The translations under genes were made by a program, and so were the position numbers. DNA of 64,000 nt from positions 55,713,489 to 55,777,488 of the forward strand of contig NC_060065.1 in the NCBI RefSeq assembly GCF_020283565.1. The letters are read 5' to 3'. Source of the DNA: Trifolium pratense. Taxonomy: Eukaryota > Streptophyta > Magnoliopsida > Fabales > Fabaceae. The notes below the pieces were generated by a model. It searched no databases. It was not told the origin of the DNA and saw only the letters and a list, made by a program, of their open reading frames with translations. Positions 1 through 11,800 of the stretch are shown piece by piece. The first letter of the stretch is position 1, and each line of letters begins with the position of its first letter.

Positions 1-168
1 CTATTAGTTACAAATTAATAAAAAAAATGATAATCTAAAATTCAAATGATAAGTTGCTTTGAGTAGCTTACCTTGAAAATTATTCTTTATGACTGATTTT
101 TATTATGGTAAACAGACACAAAAGTAACTTATGTTTTCTTAAAAAAATATCTAAAAAGTTAATCTATG

Positions 169-487
169 CTCCCTCCGTGACACTTTATAAGCAAAATTGC
201 ATTTTTTAGGTTCATTGTATATTTAATGTATCTGGTATATATTATAGACAAAATACATTAAGGGTTTGTTTGGAGGCTAAGAAACTGACTTATAGCTTAT
301 AAGCTAAGCTAAAAGACCTGTTTGGTAACAGTCTTTTCATCACGAGCTTATAGCTTATTTTCTAGACGCTATTTTAAGTAGCTTACGAGCTTATAGCTTA
401 TCAGCTAACCGCTAATTTTACCAAACAACCTAAATATACAATGAATTTAAACAGTACTATTTTGCTTATAAAGTGTCACGGAGGGAG
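169..487. mobile_element. Stowaway-like MITE carrying a second MITE inside
   Basis: The ends are inverted copies (CTCCCTCCGTGACACTTTAT at the left, its reverse complement ending GGAGGGAG at the right), and the inner arms also pair. The right flank is TA as expected for Tc1/mariner-type MITEs; the left flank is slightly altered. The element lies in the first intron of the amine-oxidase-like gene. Confidence 0.75.
262..430. mobile_element. Nested MITE with TAA target duplication
   Basis: The element starts GGGTTTGTTTGG, ends CCAAACAACC and is bounded on both sides by TAA. The interior is rich in AGCTTATAGCTTA motifs. The same family recurs at 12637, 33999 and 41353. A 3-bp TWA duplication fits PIF/Harbinger (Tourist) MITEs. 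Confidence 0.7.
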
Positions 488-579
488 TAAATTATTGAAA
501 AATCACTTTAGTTAAGTTCATAGTCAAATGAATCAGCTAAATAGAGATTGAAATTCTGGTATATAGTTAGTGTATGTAC

Positions 580-781
580 CTTCAATTTCTACTGATTCAC
601 ACATGCCACCAACTGCATGGTGTTTCTCCAAGACAGTGATATTATTATAGCCAAGCCTTGCCAATGCATAAGCAGCTGATATGCCACTTGGACCACCACC
701 AACTATTCCAATTCTGGTGTTTACTGCCAAGGTAGGATGTAGCTTGGAGAATTGCTCCTCTATTGATCTTTCAGGATCCAT
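580..781 (-). CDS. FAD-dependent amine-oxidase-like oxidoreductase, first coding exon (partial gene)
   Basis: Reading from the ATG at 781 gives about 67 residues that contain a dinucleotide-binding Rossmann start: residues GIVGGGPSGISAAYAL hold the GxGxxG loop, and the following VLEK ends in the acidic residue that usually binds the ribose, with a GG pair just after. This is the N-terminal FAD site of the flavin amine oxidase / NAD(P)-binding-8 families. The exon ends with ATTGAAG before a GTACAT donor at 579. An acceptor (TTGGTGCAG) lies just 5' of the ATG near 797, so the 5' UTR probably contains an intron. No second coding exon is visible between 1 and 579, so the rest of the gene lies beyond the left edge after a long intron, or the gene is broken. 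Substrate and exact subfamily cannot be told from this exon. Confidence 0.7.
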
Positions 782-1854
782 TTCTGAATTCAAAACCTGC
801 ACCAAGTGAAAGCTGTTGAACTAAATGTTTTGATAAGCAGCTTAATTAAGCTCTTAAAGTATAAAATGCTTATCATATAGTACGTGCTTATGTATAAAGT
901 CAAACTGTTTTCATATAAGCTATAAACCGTTTTCATAAACTATCCTGAAGAACTTATGAAAATAAGCTAAACATAGCAATTCAAAAAGACATGATCAATC
1001 TTGATAAATGTACCTTTTGAGATGAGAAGTGTGTAGTGTATTATCAATCTTGATGATAACTTAATCAGCTAGTAGCATTGCATGCAACACTTTCTGTGAT
1101 TGCAATATCATTATCAGCATAAACTCTTGAAATCTTAATGTAAATAATGCATGATATATAGTTTCACAAAAATGTTTATGTTGTGAGAAAATATCAAACA
1201 GATTCTCAAACCAAAGATGAAACATGTTGGTTTTGAAATGAATCAAAGCTATCAAAAATGATTATGAGCATGAAAAAAAAGATAGCTTTAAAGAGAAGTA
1301 ATTAAGTTGTATTATAGAGTTACCTTAGTGATGATGAAACATAGTATTAATTTGGTTAATCTTAGTGAATGCCAAATGGCATGTAATTAAGCAAAATCTG
1401 AATGAAACTGCTGAGCTCAGTTGTGTAATATATATAATATATATGAAGTGTTAAATGAAGATTATAAAAGTCCAAAATATATAGAGTAGTGACAATTGTT
1501 TACCTGGTCCTCGATAAGTACTAGAGTTTTACTGTGAATCCAGCATATGCCAACAACTTAGGATTATCTAAGAATATTACCTTGGAACAATCCGTCTGAT
1601 GGTGACATTTTTAATTTTAACTCATCTTAATTTGTCTATAGTTGACCATTAACGTGCTAGATCAAAATATTTTACATAATTAAGTACAAACACATGCAAC
1701 TAAATCACCATCAGTTTAATCTGGTTCGGAGTCAGTTCTGACATCGAGTGGTTCCAACTTTTTCACGATATCGCAGTTACAGGGATCAAACTGTTGTCCT
1801 CCCTGCCAAATTCAGTATCAATCATCACTGAACCAACTAACGATTAGTTTACGA
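782..1854. other. Upstream region of the amine-oxidase-like gene
   Basis: AT-rich DNA with no supported coding exon. It should contain the 5' UTR intron and promoter of the minus-strand gene ending at 781. I cannot place the first non-coding exon. Confidence 0.4.
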
Positions 1855-2085
1855 GAGGTTGATCTTACATGGATGGATACTAAATCATATGGTTGGGATT
1901 CATTCATTTATGAGGGGTTGATCATTTATGAGGGGTTGATCTTACATCGACGGATACTAATCATATGGTTGGAATTAATTTATGAGGGGTTGATCATTTA
2001 TGGGGTTTTGATCTTACATGGACGGATAGTAGGAATTCATTCATTTATGAGGGTTGATCTTACATAAACATTGACGGATTTACTA
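1855..2085. repeat. Short degenerate tandem repeat
   Basis: The motif TTTATGAGGGGTTGATC recurs about five times, some copies followed by TTACAT(C/G)GACGGATA. Units differ by small insertions, so this is a decayed minisatellite. The frame open through it is an artefact of the repeat. Confidence 0.6.
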
Positions 2086-2344
2086 CTACCTTCGTATTAA
2101 ATTATAAGTCACTTTGAAAAAGAAAAAATTATATCAAATTATAAGTCGTTTTATATTACTAATGAAACATTTTATATTATATCGTTACTATTTTTTACTC
2201 AATTTTCTTTTAATTTTTCAATTTATTTTTTCTTTATCATAAATGAAGGACGATTTTGTAAATCAACTCACAATTTCTCTTTTCCGTATAATATTAATTA
2301 CGTTTCTTAATAGATGTAAAAATGACAAAGTGACTTATAATGTA

Positions 2345-2491
2345 CTCCCTCCATGACACTCTATAAGCAAAAATATACTTTCTAGGTTCATTGTATATTT
2401 AATGAATTTGGTCTAATATTTAGACCAGATTCATTAAATATACAATGAATCTAGAAAGTAGATTTTTGATTATAAAGTGTCACGGAGGAAG
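2345..2491. mobile_element. Stowaway-like MITE, near-perfect hairpin
   Basis: A 147-bp inverted repeat starts CTCCCTCCATGACACT and ends AGTGTCACGGAGGAAG. TA flanks both ends. The arms pair almost to the centre. Confidence 0.8.
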
Positions 2492-2493
2492 TA

Positions 2494-4970
2494 ATAGAGA
2501 GGGAGTATCTTATATAGACTATAAAGGATTTAAATAAATGATATATGTGACTCATCCTCAATGCATATAATTTTGAGTAAAAATGTGGTATCAAAGTCAT
2601 AAACACATCATTTTTTTTTTGGTATAGAGGGCAAAGCCTAAGAAAAAAAATTACGAAACTATGGACATATTCTTAAGCATGTAAGTCCTGAATATGTTAG
2701 CAAAAAGATACTTTGAAGATTTGTATGTTAAATCTGAGTCTGCCAATCAATGCCGATAAGCTCGATCTTGTATTCTACGAATCAGAATTAATTAACCACA
2801 TTAGTCAATAAGAATTCAAAATATTATTGATGTTTCTTGTCAAATTTATGAGTAAAAAAATTAATATCATGTTGTGATCCAATATGCAAACAAGATTTAC
2901 CGCGGTGTTATATGCTTTATAAAGATTCGGAATCATCACAATGTGATTATTTATCGATATTATTATTACTCATTGAAGCTTAACAACGGAATTTTCGAAG
3001 CTTTGTGATTGTGATGACGAAATGTCCATTATTTTAATTTGTTTTTTTTTTGTCTTTCCTATAGTATATAGGTATCAGAGGTTCAGCTTATATTATTTAT
3101 ATTTTTGGTCTTAAGTTCATCATATATTATTTAAAATACACACACTATATGAAGAAAACAACCAATGAGTATATCTACCAAAAAAAATAATTTATTCTAA
3201 CTTCGAAGTTTTTGGCTCATTTTCTAGTCAATTTGGAATTTGCTAGATAAAAACATATATATTTTTAATTTCGTACTTGCTTTTTTTTGCCCATCTAACC
3301 AACTGTAATTAAGATCTCCAAGACTCCAAGGCTTAGGTCCTTTAGATTAATAATGAGACTAATCCTTGAGTCAATAATAAGACATCTATAATTTATTTAT
3401 TTTTAAAATGTTGAACTACCTCTTAATTTAGTTTTTCAGACAATTTTTATTTAGTTAATTGATATATACTTTAGTTTTTATTATAAATTTATAATCAAAC
3501 CTCTAAACCCTCTAAATTTTTTTTCTCTTCTTCTTCATTATTGTTTTCTACCACCAAATGCAGTCATATATATTCAAAACACTATTGGACACAAAATATG
3601 GACATATCTTTCTTGGTGTACTCTCAAAATTATGTTTAACACATATATGTAGGAAAAATAATTACATATATAAAATAAAATGTTAAATAAGTTTTTTGGC
3701 TATAAATATATTATATTTTGTTATTAGTCTCTTGTTGTTTTTTTTTTCAAACAGTGGTTCAAACGTTTTCAGTCAGTATTTTGGCTCTTGCTTTTAAGTC
3801 ATCTCATGTGTATATTTTAAAATTTGAATTATTTTTACAATTATGTTTCGTTCATTATAAATTTTATCTTGCAAGGGTCTAAAATAGTTGAAAAGAGAAT
3901 AAATAAAATATGAATTTTAAGTTGAATTTGGTTGCTCACACTTTAGTTAGGGCGATCAATTATTTGACTAGTTTCCATAGATTTGATATTATTCATTTAT
4001 GTATTGAACTTTTAATAATTAATGAAATGTATTAAGTTTGTTTGGTAAAAAAAAATATGAATTTTAAGCTCATAGCGCTTAAAAATTCTTAAACTATCTT
4101 TGATAAAAAATTGAGAAAAATTATTATACATTCTAAACATATCTGCTAATTTCATTAAAAAATGAGTAGGGTACATATAATTTGACTTAAAAATAGGAAC
4201 AAAAAATATTCATAGAAAATATTTGAAGAACTATCTGTTGAAGAAAAATTTAGAACGTCTAAAAATAAAATGATATATTTTCAATTTTCCTCCTTTTATT
4301 TTAGAGTTAAATAATATATTTTTAGTCAATTTTTTTATTTAGCCCTAAAATAAAGAGAGAAATTAAAAATACAGGGGATACAATGTAATGTACCTACGTA
4401 TCATACAGAGGTACTTTTTTTTTTCCACTTGTAGCTTTAGACTTTAGAGTTGATTTTTCCTTTATGGGATTATTTTAGTTGCTAAACTGTAACTGGACAT
4501 ATCAAATGTATAAAATTAAAGTAAACTCTTATAACCAATTTTTTGTTGGGTGGAATGAAAATGTTTTTTTAGAAAAACATTGACATTATATTAACAAGTC
4601 AAATAATGATGATTATGCATGTTTATATAAGTTAACTATTTGATTAAAACAGTAAGTACGTAGTATAGTTTAGTCTCCCACAGACTTTTGCAGGCCGTTA
4701 TGATTTCATTTTCGTTATGACTCAAACAAGAATATACCTAAAAATTATTTGTACTACCTTTTTAGTGAAAGAGACATTTCTATGATGAATATAAAATTTT
4801 GTACTTGATTTAGTCTTAACAAAAGGGTACAAAGTATTGCATCATGCCATGGTGTCTCACACAATCAGACTCTGATGATTGTGTTTGTCATTAGATAAAA
4901 CCTACAATGTCTCCATTATTGGATTTGAATCTATGGTTTCAAGGAGAGGAAAGAAAGAAAAATCTTACCA
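2494..4970. other. Intergenic AT-rich DNA
   Basis: No gene, RNA or intact mobile element recognised. A stretch at about 4669-4830 is a diverged copy of 6607-6805: shared blocks include AGTCTCCCAC, GACTCAAACAAGAATATAC and GACATTTCTA. Confidence 0.5.
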
Positions 4971-4974
4971 AAAA

Positions 4975-5165
4975 TACAAAAATAAAGTGTGCTAGAGTTT
5001 TATGAAAACTTTTGAGTTTTATTCACGATTGGAGAGACTAATCCCCTCAAGATAACTGAGATTCATTTAAGGGGTTGACTTCTCCCTACAATTGTTTCTT
5101 CATATGCACCAGCCGGAGATCGAACCCAAGATCAAAGGGACTCAAGTATCTACCTTGTGTCACAT
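4975..5165 (-). mobile_element. tRNA-derived SINE-like element
   Basis: Read on the minus strand, a box-B-like sequence TGGGTTCGATCTCCGG lies at about 5113-5128. A characteristic tail of repeated CCCCTTAA and GGGGATTAGTCTCT text follows. No box A is certain and the limits are approximate. Confidence 0.5.
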
Positions 5166-5899
5166 TATAGGAGTGTTTTTGTTTTTTTTGTTGGAAGACG
5201 AAGTGGTAAATACCACCTAGAATTACACGCATTTGAACATGGTGTTTTTTCTTTTATAGGAGTGTTTTTGTTTTCCTATTGCCAAACAAGTTCTAGGGTG
5301 TGCATGCATAGTATGTTTGGAACTATATATACGAGCATTAGGATCTATTCACGTTAAATCGGTCAGCTTATATTGTATCTTAATAAAATCAGTGCAAAAT
5401 AATCTTAACCATTAATTTTAAATTGAACAGTCGTGATACAAAATTGTATTATTACTGCAGGCATTTTGCGGGTGGGGTAGAATCTTCAATCTCTATCCCT
5501 TTATTCTTGAATCTTCTCACCTCGATCACGGATTAGGATTTCCTACATTCAAATCCACTACATTTATACTATTATGTAGGGTATTTAGTCTTTTCTACAC
5601 TTAATATTTCTATCTATATTTTGTCTTTTATTAACCTTACATATATCTCATACGCATTACTTTCTTCCTTAGGCGCAATGACTACAGTCTACAAGACATA
5701 AAAAAAAAAAAAAACACAATTTGTATTACAAGAGAAACACATTATTCTTGGGAATTAACAAGATGAAAAGGTTTAGGAAAAATAATTAACTACTTTGAAA
5801 CACATGTATGGACTTTGAATCTTAACCTTTGGATTTTGATTAAAAGATAATAATCATTCCTACCATTCTCATATAAAATAAACATTCTCACTAGATATG

Positions 5900-5901
<2 letters not shown>

Positions 5902-5979
<78 letters not shown>
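5902..5979. repeat. (TA)n microsatellite
   Basis: About 39 uninterrupted TA dinucleotides. Confidence 0.97.
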
Positions 5980-5981
<2 letters not shown>

Positions 5982-5997
5982 TGAGGTCGTTGTTTGT

Positions 5998-6105
5998 AAA
6001 CTCGAAGTTGATCAATAATATCAAAATGCATCTCGCAAGTCGCAACCAGTAAACTCGAAGTTGATCATTAATATCAAAATGCATCTCGCAAGTCGCAACC
6101 AAAGC
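5998..6105. repeat. Tandem duplication of about 54 bp
   Basis: Two adjacent copies of a block that begins AAACTCGAAGTTGATCA and ends TCGCAAGTCGCAACCA, differing by one base. It sits just after the (TA)n tract. Confidence 0.85.
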
Positions 6106-6197
6106 TGATCTTCTCTTTTAGGTGTCAACTCTAACATGATATCGGAGTCTAATTTCGACCACTCACAGTTGATATCAATGCACCAAAATCAATAATA

Positions 6198-6492
6198 CTC
6201 CCTCCGGTCCTTATTATAAGGAACACTTTGGGGAAAAAATTTGGTCCTTTTTATAAGAAACTTTGACCAATTTTCAAATGTTCTAAATGTTCAATTTCAC
6301 TTATGCCCTTATTTATTATGAAAGAGAATTTAAAAATAAGTAAGTTAGTTGAATAAAAAGTAATTAAATAAGGGTAAACATGGAATAAATTTAAATTTAT
6401 AAGAGTATTAAATGAAAATAACTATGTTAAATGTGTTTCCTTGGTCTGTGTGATTTTTTCAAAGTGTTCCTTATAAAAAGGACCGGAGGGAG
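6198..6492. mobile_element. Stowaway-like MITE
   Basis: Inverted ends CTCCCTCCGGTCCTTATTATAAGG / CCTTATAAAAAGGACCGGAGGGAG with TA target duplications at 6196-6197 and 6493-6494; 295 bp. Confidence 0.8.
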
Positions 6493-7828
6493 TACTAAAC
6501 ATGAGAGAATGTATTGTGAGAAAAATTCAAGTGCCGCATAAAATAAAATAAAAATGTTGGAAATGAATTTACAAAGAGTTGCATCACTCCCCTTGCGTGC
6601 CCTAAACTTTAGTCTCCCACTATCCCACATACTTTAGCCGGCCGTGTTATGGTTTCGTTTTCTCTCTATCATATGACTCAAACAAGAATATACACAAATA
6701 TTAATTAGATACATTGGCGAATGGCACCTTTTTGATGAAAAAGACATTTCTAAGTAAATATAAAATTTCCATGCTTGATTCAGTCTTAATAACAAAGGGG
6801 ATAACTGCAAAATCAGTGATGGATTAATTTCTAAACTTTATAGTTATAATAAAATATACTTTTTTTATAATAGTTATAATAGTTATAATAAAATACTAGG
6901 AATGAATGCGTTGAAATATATACATTATATTATTTTATTATATGTTTTAGACAAAATATTGTGTATTTATTTGAAAATTATTTCTTGAATGGAGCAAAAG
7001 AAAACTGATTTAAAAGAATAAAAAATATGCACTGTCGGTGTAAAATTATATTACATCGACATCCAATCATAATTATTTTTTTATAAAATTATAACTCTTC
7101 TTTTTATCACACAATATTTGACATTTTTTATTTAAGCAATATTTGACATTTTTAAATAAAGGGTAGTTAGGTTAAAAAAAATGTGATGGCAAGTTGTGAT
7201 TGGTTGTGTTACGCTGATGGAGTGATGACATATCTTTTAATCTACGGTATACCGGTACATATCCATGAAGATGAAAGTGATGGAGTGTTTACCTTGATTT
7301 AATGTGTTTAGTATAATTATTGACTTTCTTTTTTCTTCTAATTTCTACGTGTATTATTGGATCAAAATAATAATATTTATCCATGAATCTTTTTAAAAGA
7401 TTTAGATTATGAAGAACATTTGTCAAAACAATACAAAAAAGTAAAAGAATATAATATCTGTGTTGTTAACTATCACTTTATTCTTGTCAAAGAAAGTGCA
7501 TGAATTTATTATTTTGATATTTACTCATTTGGTATGTTTTGAATGTTTGATTAATCAAACATCTTGGGTTGTGATATTTTATGATTCGTGTTTACAAATT
7601 TTGTAGTAATGTTAGGGATTATAAAGGTAGTAAATTTTTATAGGGACTAAATTTGTACTGGCAGAAGTATAAAGTTACTTTAATCAACATATGTTAACAG
7701 AAGGATGGAAGGGAATATTGTATATTGTTTGATAGAGTTAGAACCCAATTCAAAATATTCATAATCTAAAAGACATAATTGCGAGTGTCCTAAAGAGTCA
7801 GAGACGAATTATGAGATTTACTCTAATA

Positions 7829-8076
7829 TTTCCTCCGTTTCAAAATAAATGACCAATTTTTGACTTTGTTTACTATTCATATGATCTCCTTTGACTGTAT
7901 TTTTCTACTAATATGTATATTCAAATATTAACATATAAGATGTTGTTTGATTCGGTTCGATGAGTATTTTCAAAATATATAATTTTTAATAATAGACAAT
8001 TTAAGATATTAATGATTAAAGTTGTATATTGGCAAACGTGTGGTCAACTATGTTATTTATTTTGGTATGGAGGGAG
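7829..8076. mobile_element. Diverged Stowaway-like MITE
   Basis: The left end TTTCCTCCGTTTCAAAATAAATGACC pairs with the right end TTATTTATTTTGGTATGGAGGGAG. Copies of TTGACTTTG and TGGTCAACTATG lie inside the ends. The target duplication is not clear. Confidence 0.55.
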
Positions 8077-8079
8077 TGA

Positions 8080-8879
8080 AATTCTACGAAGTTCTCAAAA
8101 TCAGGAACACAACCGATTGAACTAAACAATGTCCATGAATCAAGATGAAAAGTTAATCTATGATGATCAAGATTAGCATAAAGTTCAAACCTTTTTATGT
8201 TTGTCCTGGATTCTGTTTAAATGGAAGTGCCAACGTTTTCCCCCCACGCTCATTTGGTTGCGACTGTGAAACAATGCTGTCAAAATCCCAATGAAAGGAA
8301 ACAAACAGCAATGAGTAACAGCACAAGCAAGTGAAGAGGGAGAAAAGAAAAAGAAAGGAGGGTGCCTGAGGGAGAAACAATATATTGAAATCGAAACTAG
8401 AGAATCAGGAAGTTACTATACTACTTTAATGATGTAGGAATGGCTTTTTTGACATGAAATGAGTACAATTTGTGTGGTTGGCAGCTATAACATTGATTTA
8501 TCAATTCAGTTTACCTTGTGCATTTTTATTGTCTCCTGATCAGTTTAAAAAGATCTGATATTCATACTAAATTCTTACTCCAAAGGAAAAGATGAGAGCA
8601 CCTACTAAATTTGTCCCTTTATCAACAGATGCATGGGACATTGTAATAAATTCAACTTACATGGCATTATTTCGAATACTTTGTCTCGAGATATTAGAAG
8701 TTTGAGATGCATCAGCACGAGCATACCAATAATAATTTCAATAAATTTATACAAATCTTAAAACTCCATCCAACCACATTGATCTCCCTGACTTGATCCA
8801 CGGGCTTGTTCATTTACACCCAGTAAATATCTGTAGATACTGAATTAAGAAAGCCGACGCGAAGAGTTCTATGATCACC
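8080..8879. other. Downstream flank of the Gfo/Idh/MocA gene
   Basis: Contains the 3' UTR and terminator of the minus-strand gene that stops at 8880. Nothing else recognised; a short minus-strand open frame near 8195-8380 has no domain or splice support. Confidence 0.4.
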
Positions 8880-11800
8880 TCAAAACTTTTTCACATGAAC
8901 TAGCTCGCCCTGCCTTGATCCAGATTCAAGCATTGCCTCTAAAAGAGCAACATCTCTCGCACCCTCGACAAAAGAGAGACGGTGCTCAGGCACAAACTGA
9001 CTACCCTTCTGCAAAATGGAGATAAATTAAACTAGAGATCTCAACACGGTCTGGCTTTTTTTAATTATATGTATATGTATTATGTGTATATGGAATTGTG
9101 CAAATCAACTGTTTGTGGTAAGCGTGGATAATTGAGGATAAGAAACATGATGAACAAAGATATATGCGAGGAATTTGCAGCGGTACTATAAAATGAGAAG
9201 GTGGAACAGTGGAGGCATTTTGCAAGAATCTAATTACCTTGAGGGTGTTTTCAGAAACATCATTAAAAAAAGCTTTTAATTCTTCAGTTACTCCACTGAA
9301 TGGGAAAAATGAGCTTTTGCTTTGTCCATTAGCATCATATGATGTAACCTATATAGCATCATAAAGTCAGAAAAATAAATGAAGATAAATGAAAGTGATT
9401 TGATTAAAATAATGGAAACTTGAGCGGATATTGAAGGAAAATCTCAGATCCTACTTTGGATATTATTTACGAAAACCTGTAACTATAACTATAGTACATA
9501 CCAGGTAACCATGCTGTCCTTGGAATCCACGCTCAATTTGAAGGGTTCCATTTGTGCCAACAACTCGCCACAAGATCTATAAAATGTAATTTAATACCAT
9601 GAGTAAAGACTTGCAAGAACAAACGCATGAATATTAAGCATATCTACTGTCAGGGATGTGTAGCACTAGCGAGTGTGTGTATTTGTAAGATGAACGATCA
9701 TTTACCACATGCCTTAGGTGATCTGGAGGAGACAACCATTACAAATACTCCTGAGCATCCATTCTCCAAATGACTGAAGAAAAACATTCCAACAATTTTT
9801 TTAGACTTCTGGTCGAGTGTTTTTGTAAAGTTATTTATGGAAAATAGAGGCTTACAAGACAGATGATAAATTATCTGGTGGTGGTAAGGTCAAATCTACA
9901 TGAGATGTCATAGCTGAAACTGAAACCACCTCACACCCAACTAGCTGTCAAGAGTAAAAGGATACAATCGTCATTATATAGAAGTAAAGCCTAATGGCAT
10001 TCTTACTAGGTTTCTAATATAGAAGTAACTCTATCAGATCTGTCCATTAGTTCTCTTCCACAATTTATGCAGTAATAAAGTGTATAACTATTAACATTTC
10101 AAAATACATTCTTTCACAAAGAGTTAAAATCAAACAAACAATTGCTTTTCCATACACAAGTTTATTTTGGCAGAAGAACATGAGTTAATGAATACAATAG
10201 TTTATGAATTATACAGTGAAATCTCTGATATTACCATTCTCAACCCTGCAATGAAATGCACGCCCATATCAAGAATGAAGCCTCCCTGCCAGAAAGAAAA
10301 GAAATGATACCTTAAAATTAGGAACCAAAAAATATTGAGAGAAAGCAGGATTAAACTGTCATGCTAATAACACGAGAAGTTAATAAAAAGATTCAGAATT
10401 TTAAAGTCACGCTAGAATAGCCTCATATAAGGAAATACAGAAAAGCATAATGAACATTAATGAATGTAGATTAGAATTTCTCAGTACTCCATTGGTCATC
10501 TCATATAAGCTAAAAAGAATTTGTATCTGATAAAGAAATCTCAACCTTATTATTTACTTTCATAAAGATCGTGATTTTAAGACATATATTCGTAAATTAT
10601 GAAGTATATATCATCCCCTTCACTTTTACAGTTGATTAAGTTATTCAAAGTTGTGACAAATGCTCTCCTGAAATTAAACAAATACAGAATGTGTAACTTA
10701 ATTACAAAGCACATACAGTAAAATTGCGCCTCCAAGAGCTTGAAAAGTAAGGGTTTGAACTGTTCATTGATCCTTCTATAATAACTTGGACACTCATCAT
10801 TTTCCCAATGTCAGCAATTAGTTTCTTACCCTGCCAAAAAGATTATATAAATGGACAGCAAGATTCATAGGTTAAAATTTCCAATAGAAACAAATACCTC
10901 TAATAAGGCAGGCTCAAAACGATAATTTTCAGCCACAGACCAAATTTTTTGGCCAGGAGCATCAGCAGAAATCGATTTGTAGTTAGATAATGCAGTTTCC
11001 AGCTCGCTTATGGCTGCAGTATCGGATTAAAATAAAATTATGCCACATGTTTAGGATACAGTAACTGCAATTTTCCATCTAATAATAAGGAGGGAGAGAA
11101 TATATGTGGATAAGCTAATATGAAAGTTATCAATGTGATAGAGAGTAAAGTGTTTTTCCAAGAAAGATGCCACTAAAATTTACATTTTGAATTAAATCAA
11201 GCAAATTTCAATAGATAAGTGGCGGGTCCTCAAGAGTGCCTAAATGCAACGAAGTTTCAGTTTGACTTCAGTATTATTACATTGTACCGAAGAATTTTAT
11301 ATTCAATGTGTCTTTCGTCAAAAATCTTCTTTATTAGGTTAATAGCTTGATATAGTCTTAGAAGATAAGGAGGAGAAGCAACATAAACTAAGTCGGTATT
11401 ATAATCAAGTGATCACACGCAGATGAAGAAAGTGTGATCTATAGTTTTCCTAGAATCACGCAAAAATAGGTAAATGGAGTACTCCATAAAAGAAAATTGA
11501 TTTATAAACACAGGTATAATATACATAGTATCATATAAAAGTTAGAGCTACTACTTACAAGATGCTGCCGGTTTCTCTTCATAACCACCAAATCAGCCAC
11601 CCAACACATACAATGCATCCAAATAAATAGAAAATTTAGTCAATGGCACAAAAGATTAACAGTAAAATAGTGATTATCAAATGTCAATTTACTAAGATAA
11701 TGTATAGCAGCCAGTCAGGTGCCTCATCCCTCACTAACTTAATTAAACTGTCCCTCATAAAAATATTGCTGCCGGGGCATATCAACCATCAACACACATT

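Noticed and set aside
8195..8380. Hydrophobic minus-strand frame as a secreted peptide
   Set aside because: Low-complexity Leu/Phe/Cys-rich frame downstream of a stop codon, with no leader, domain or splice evidence.
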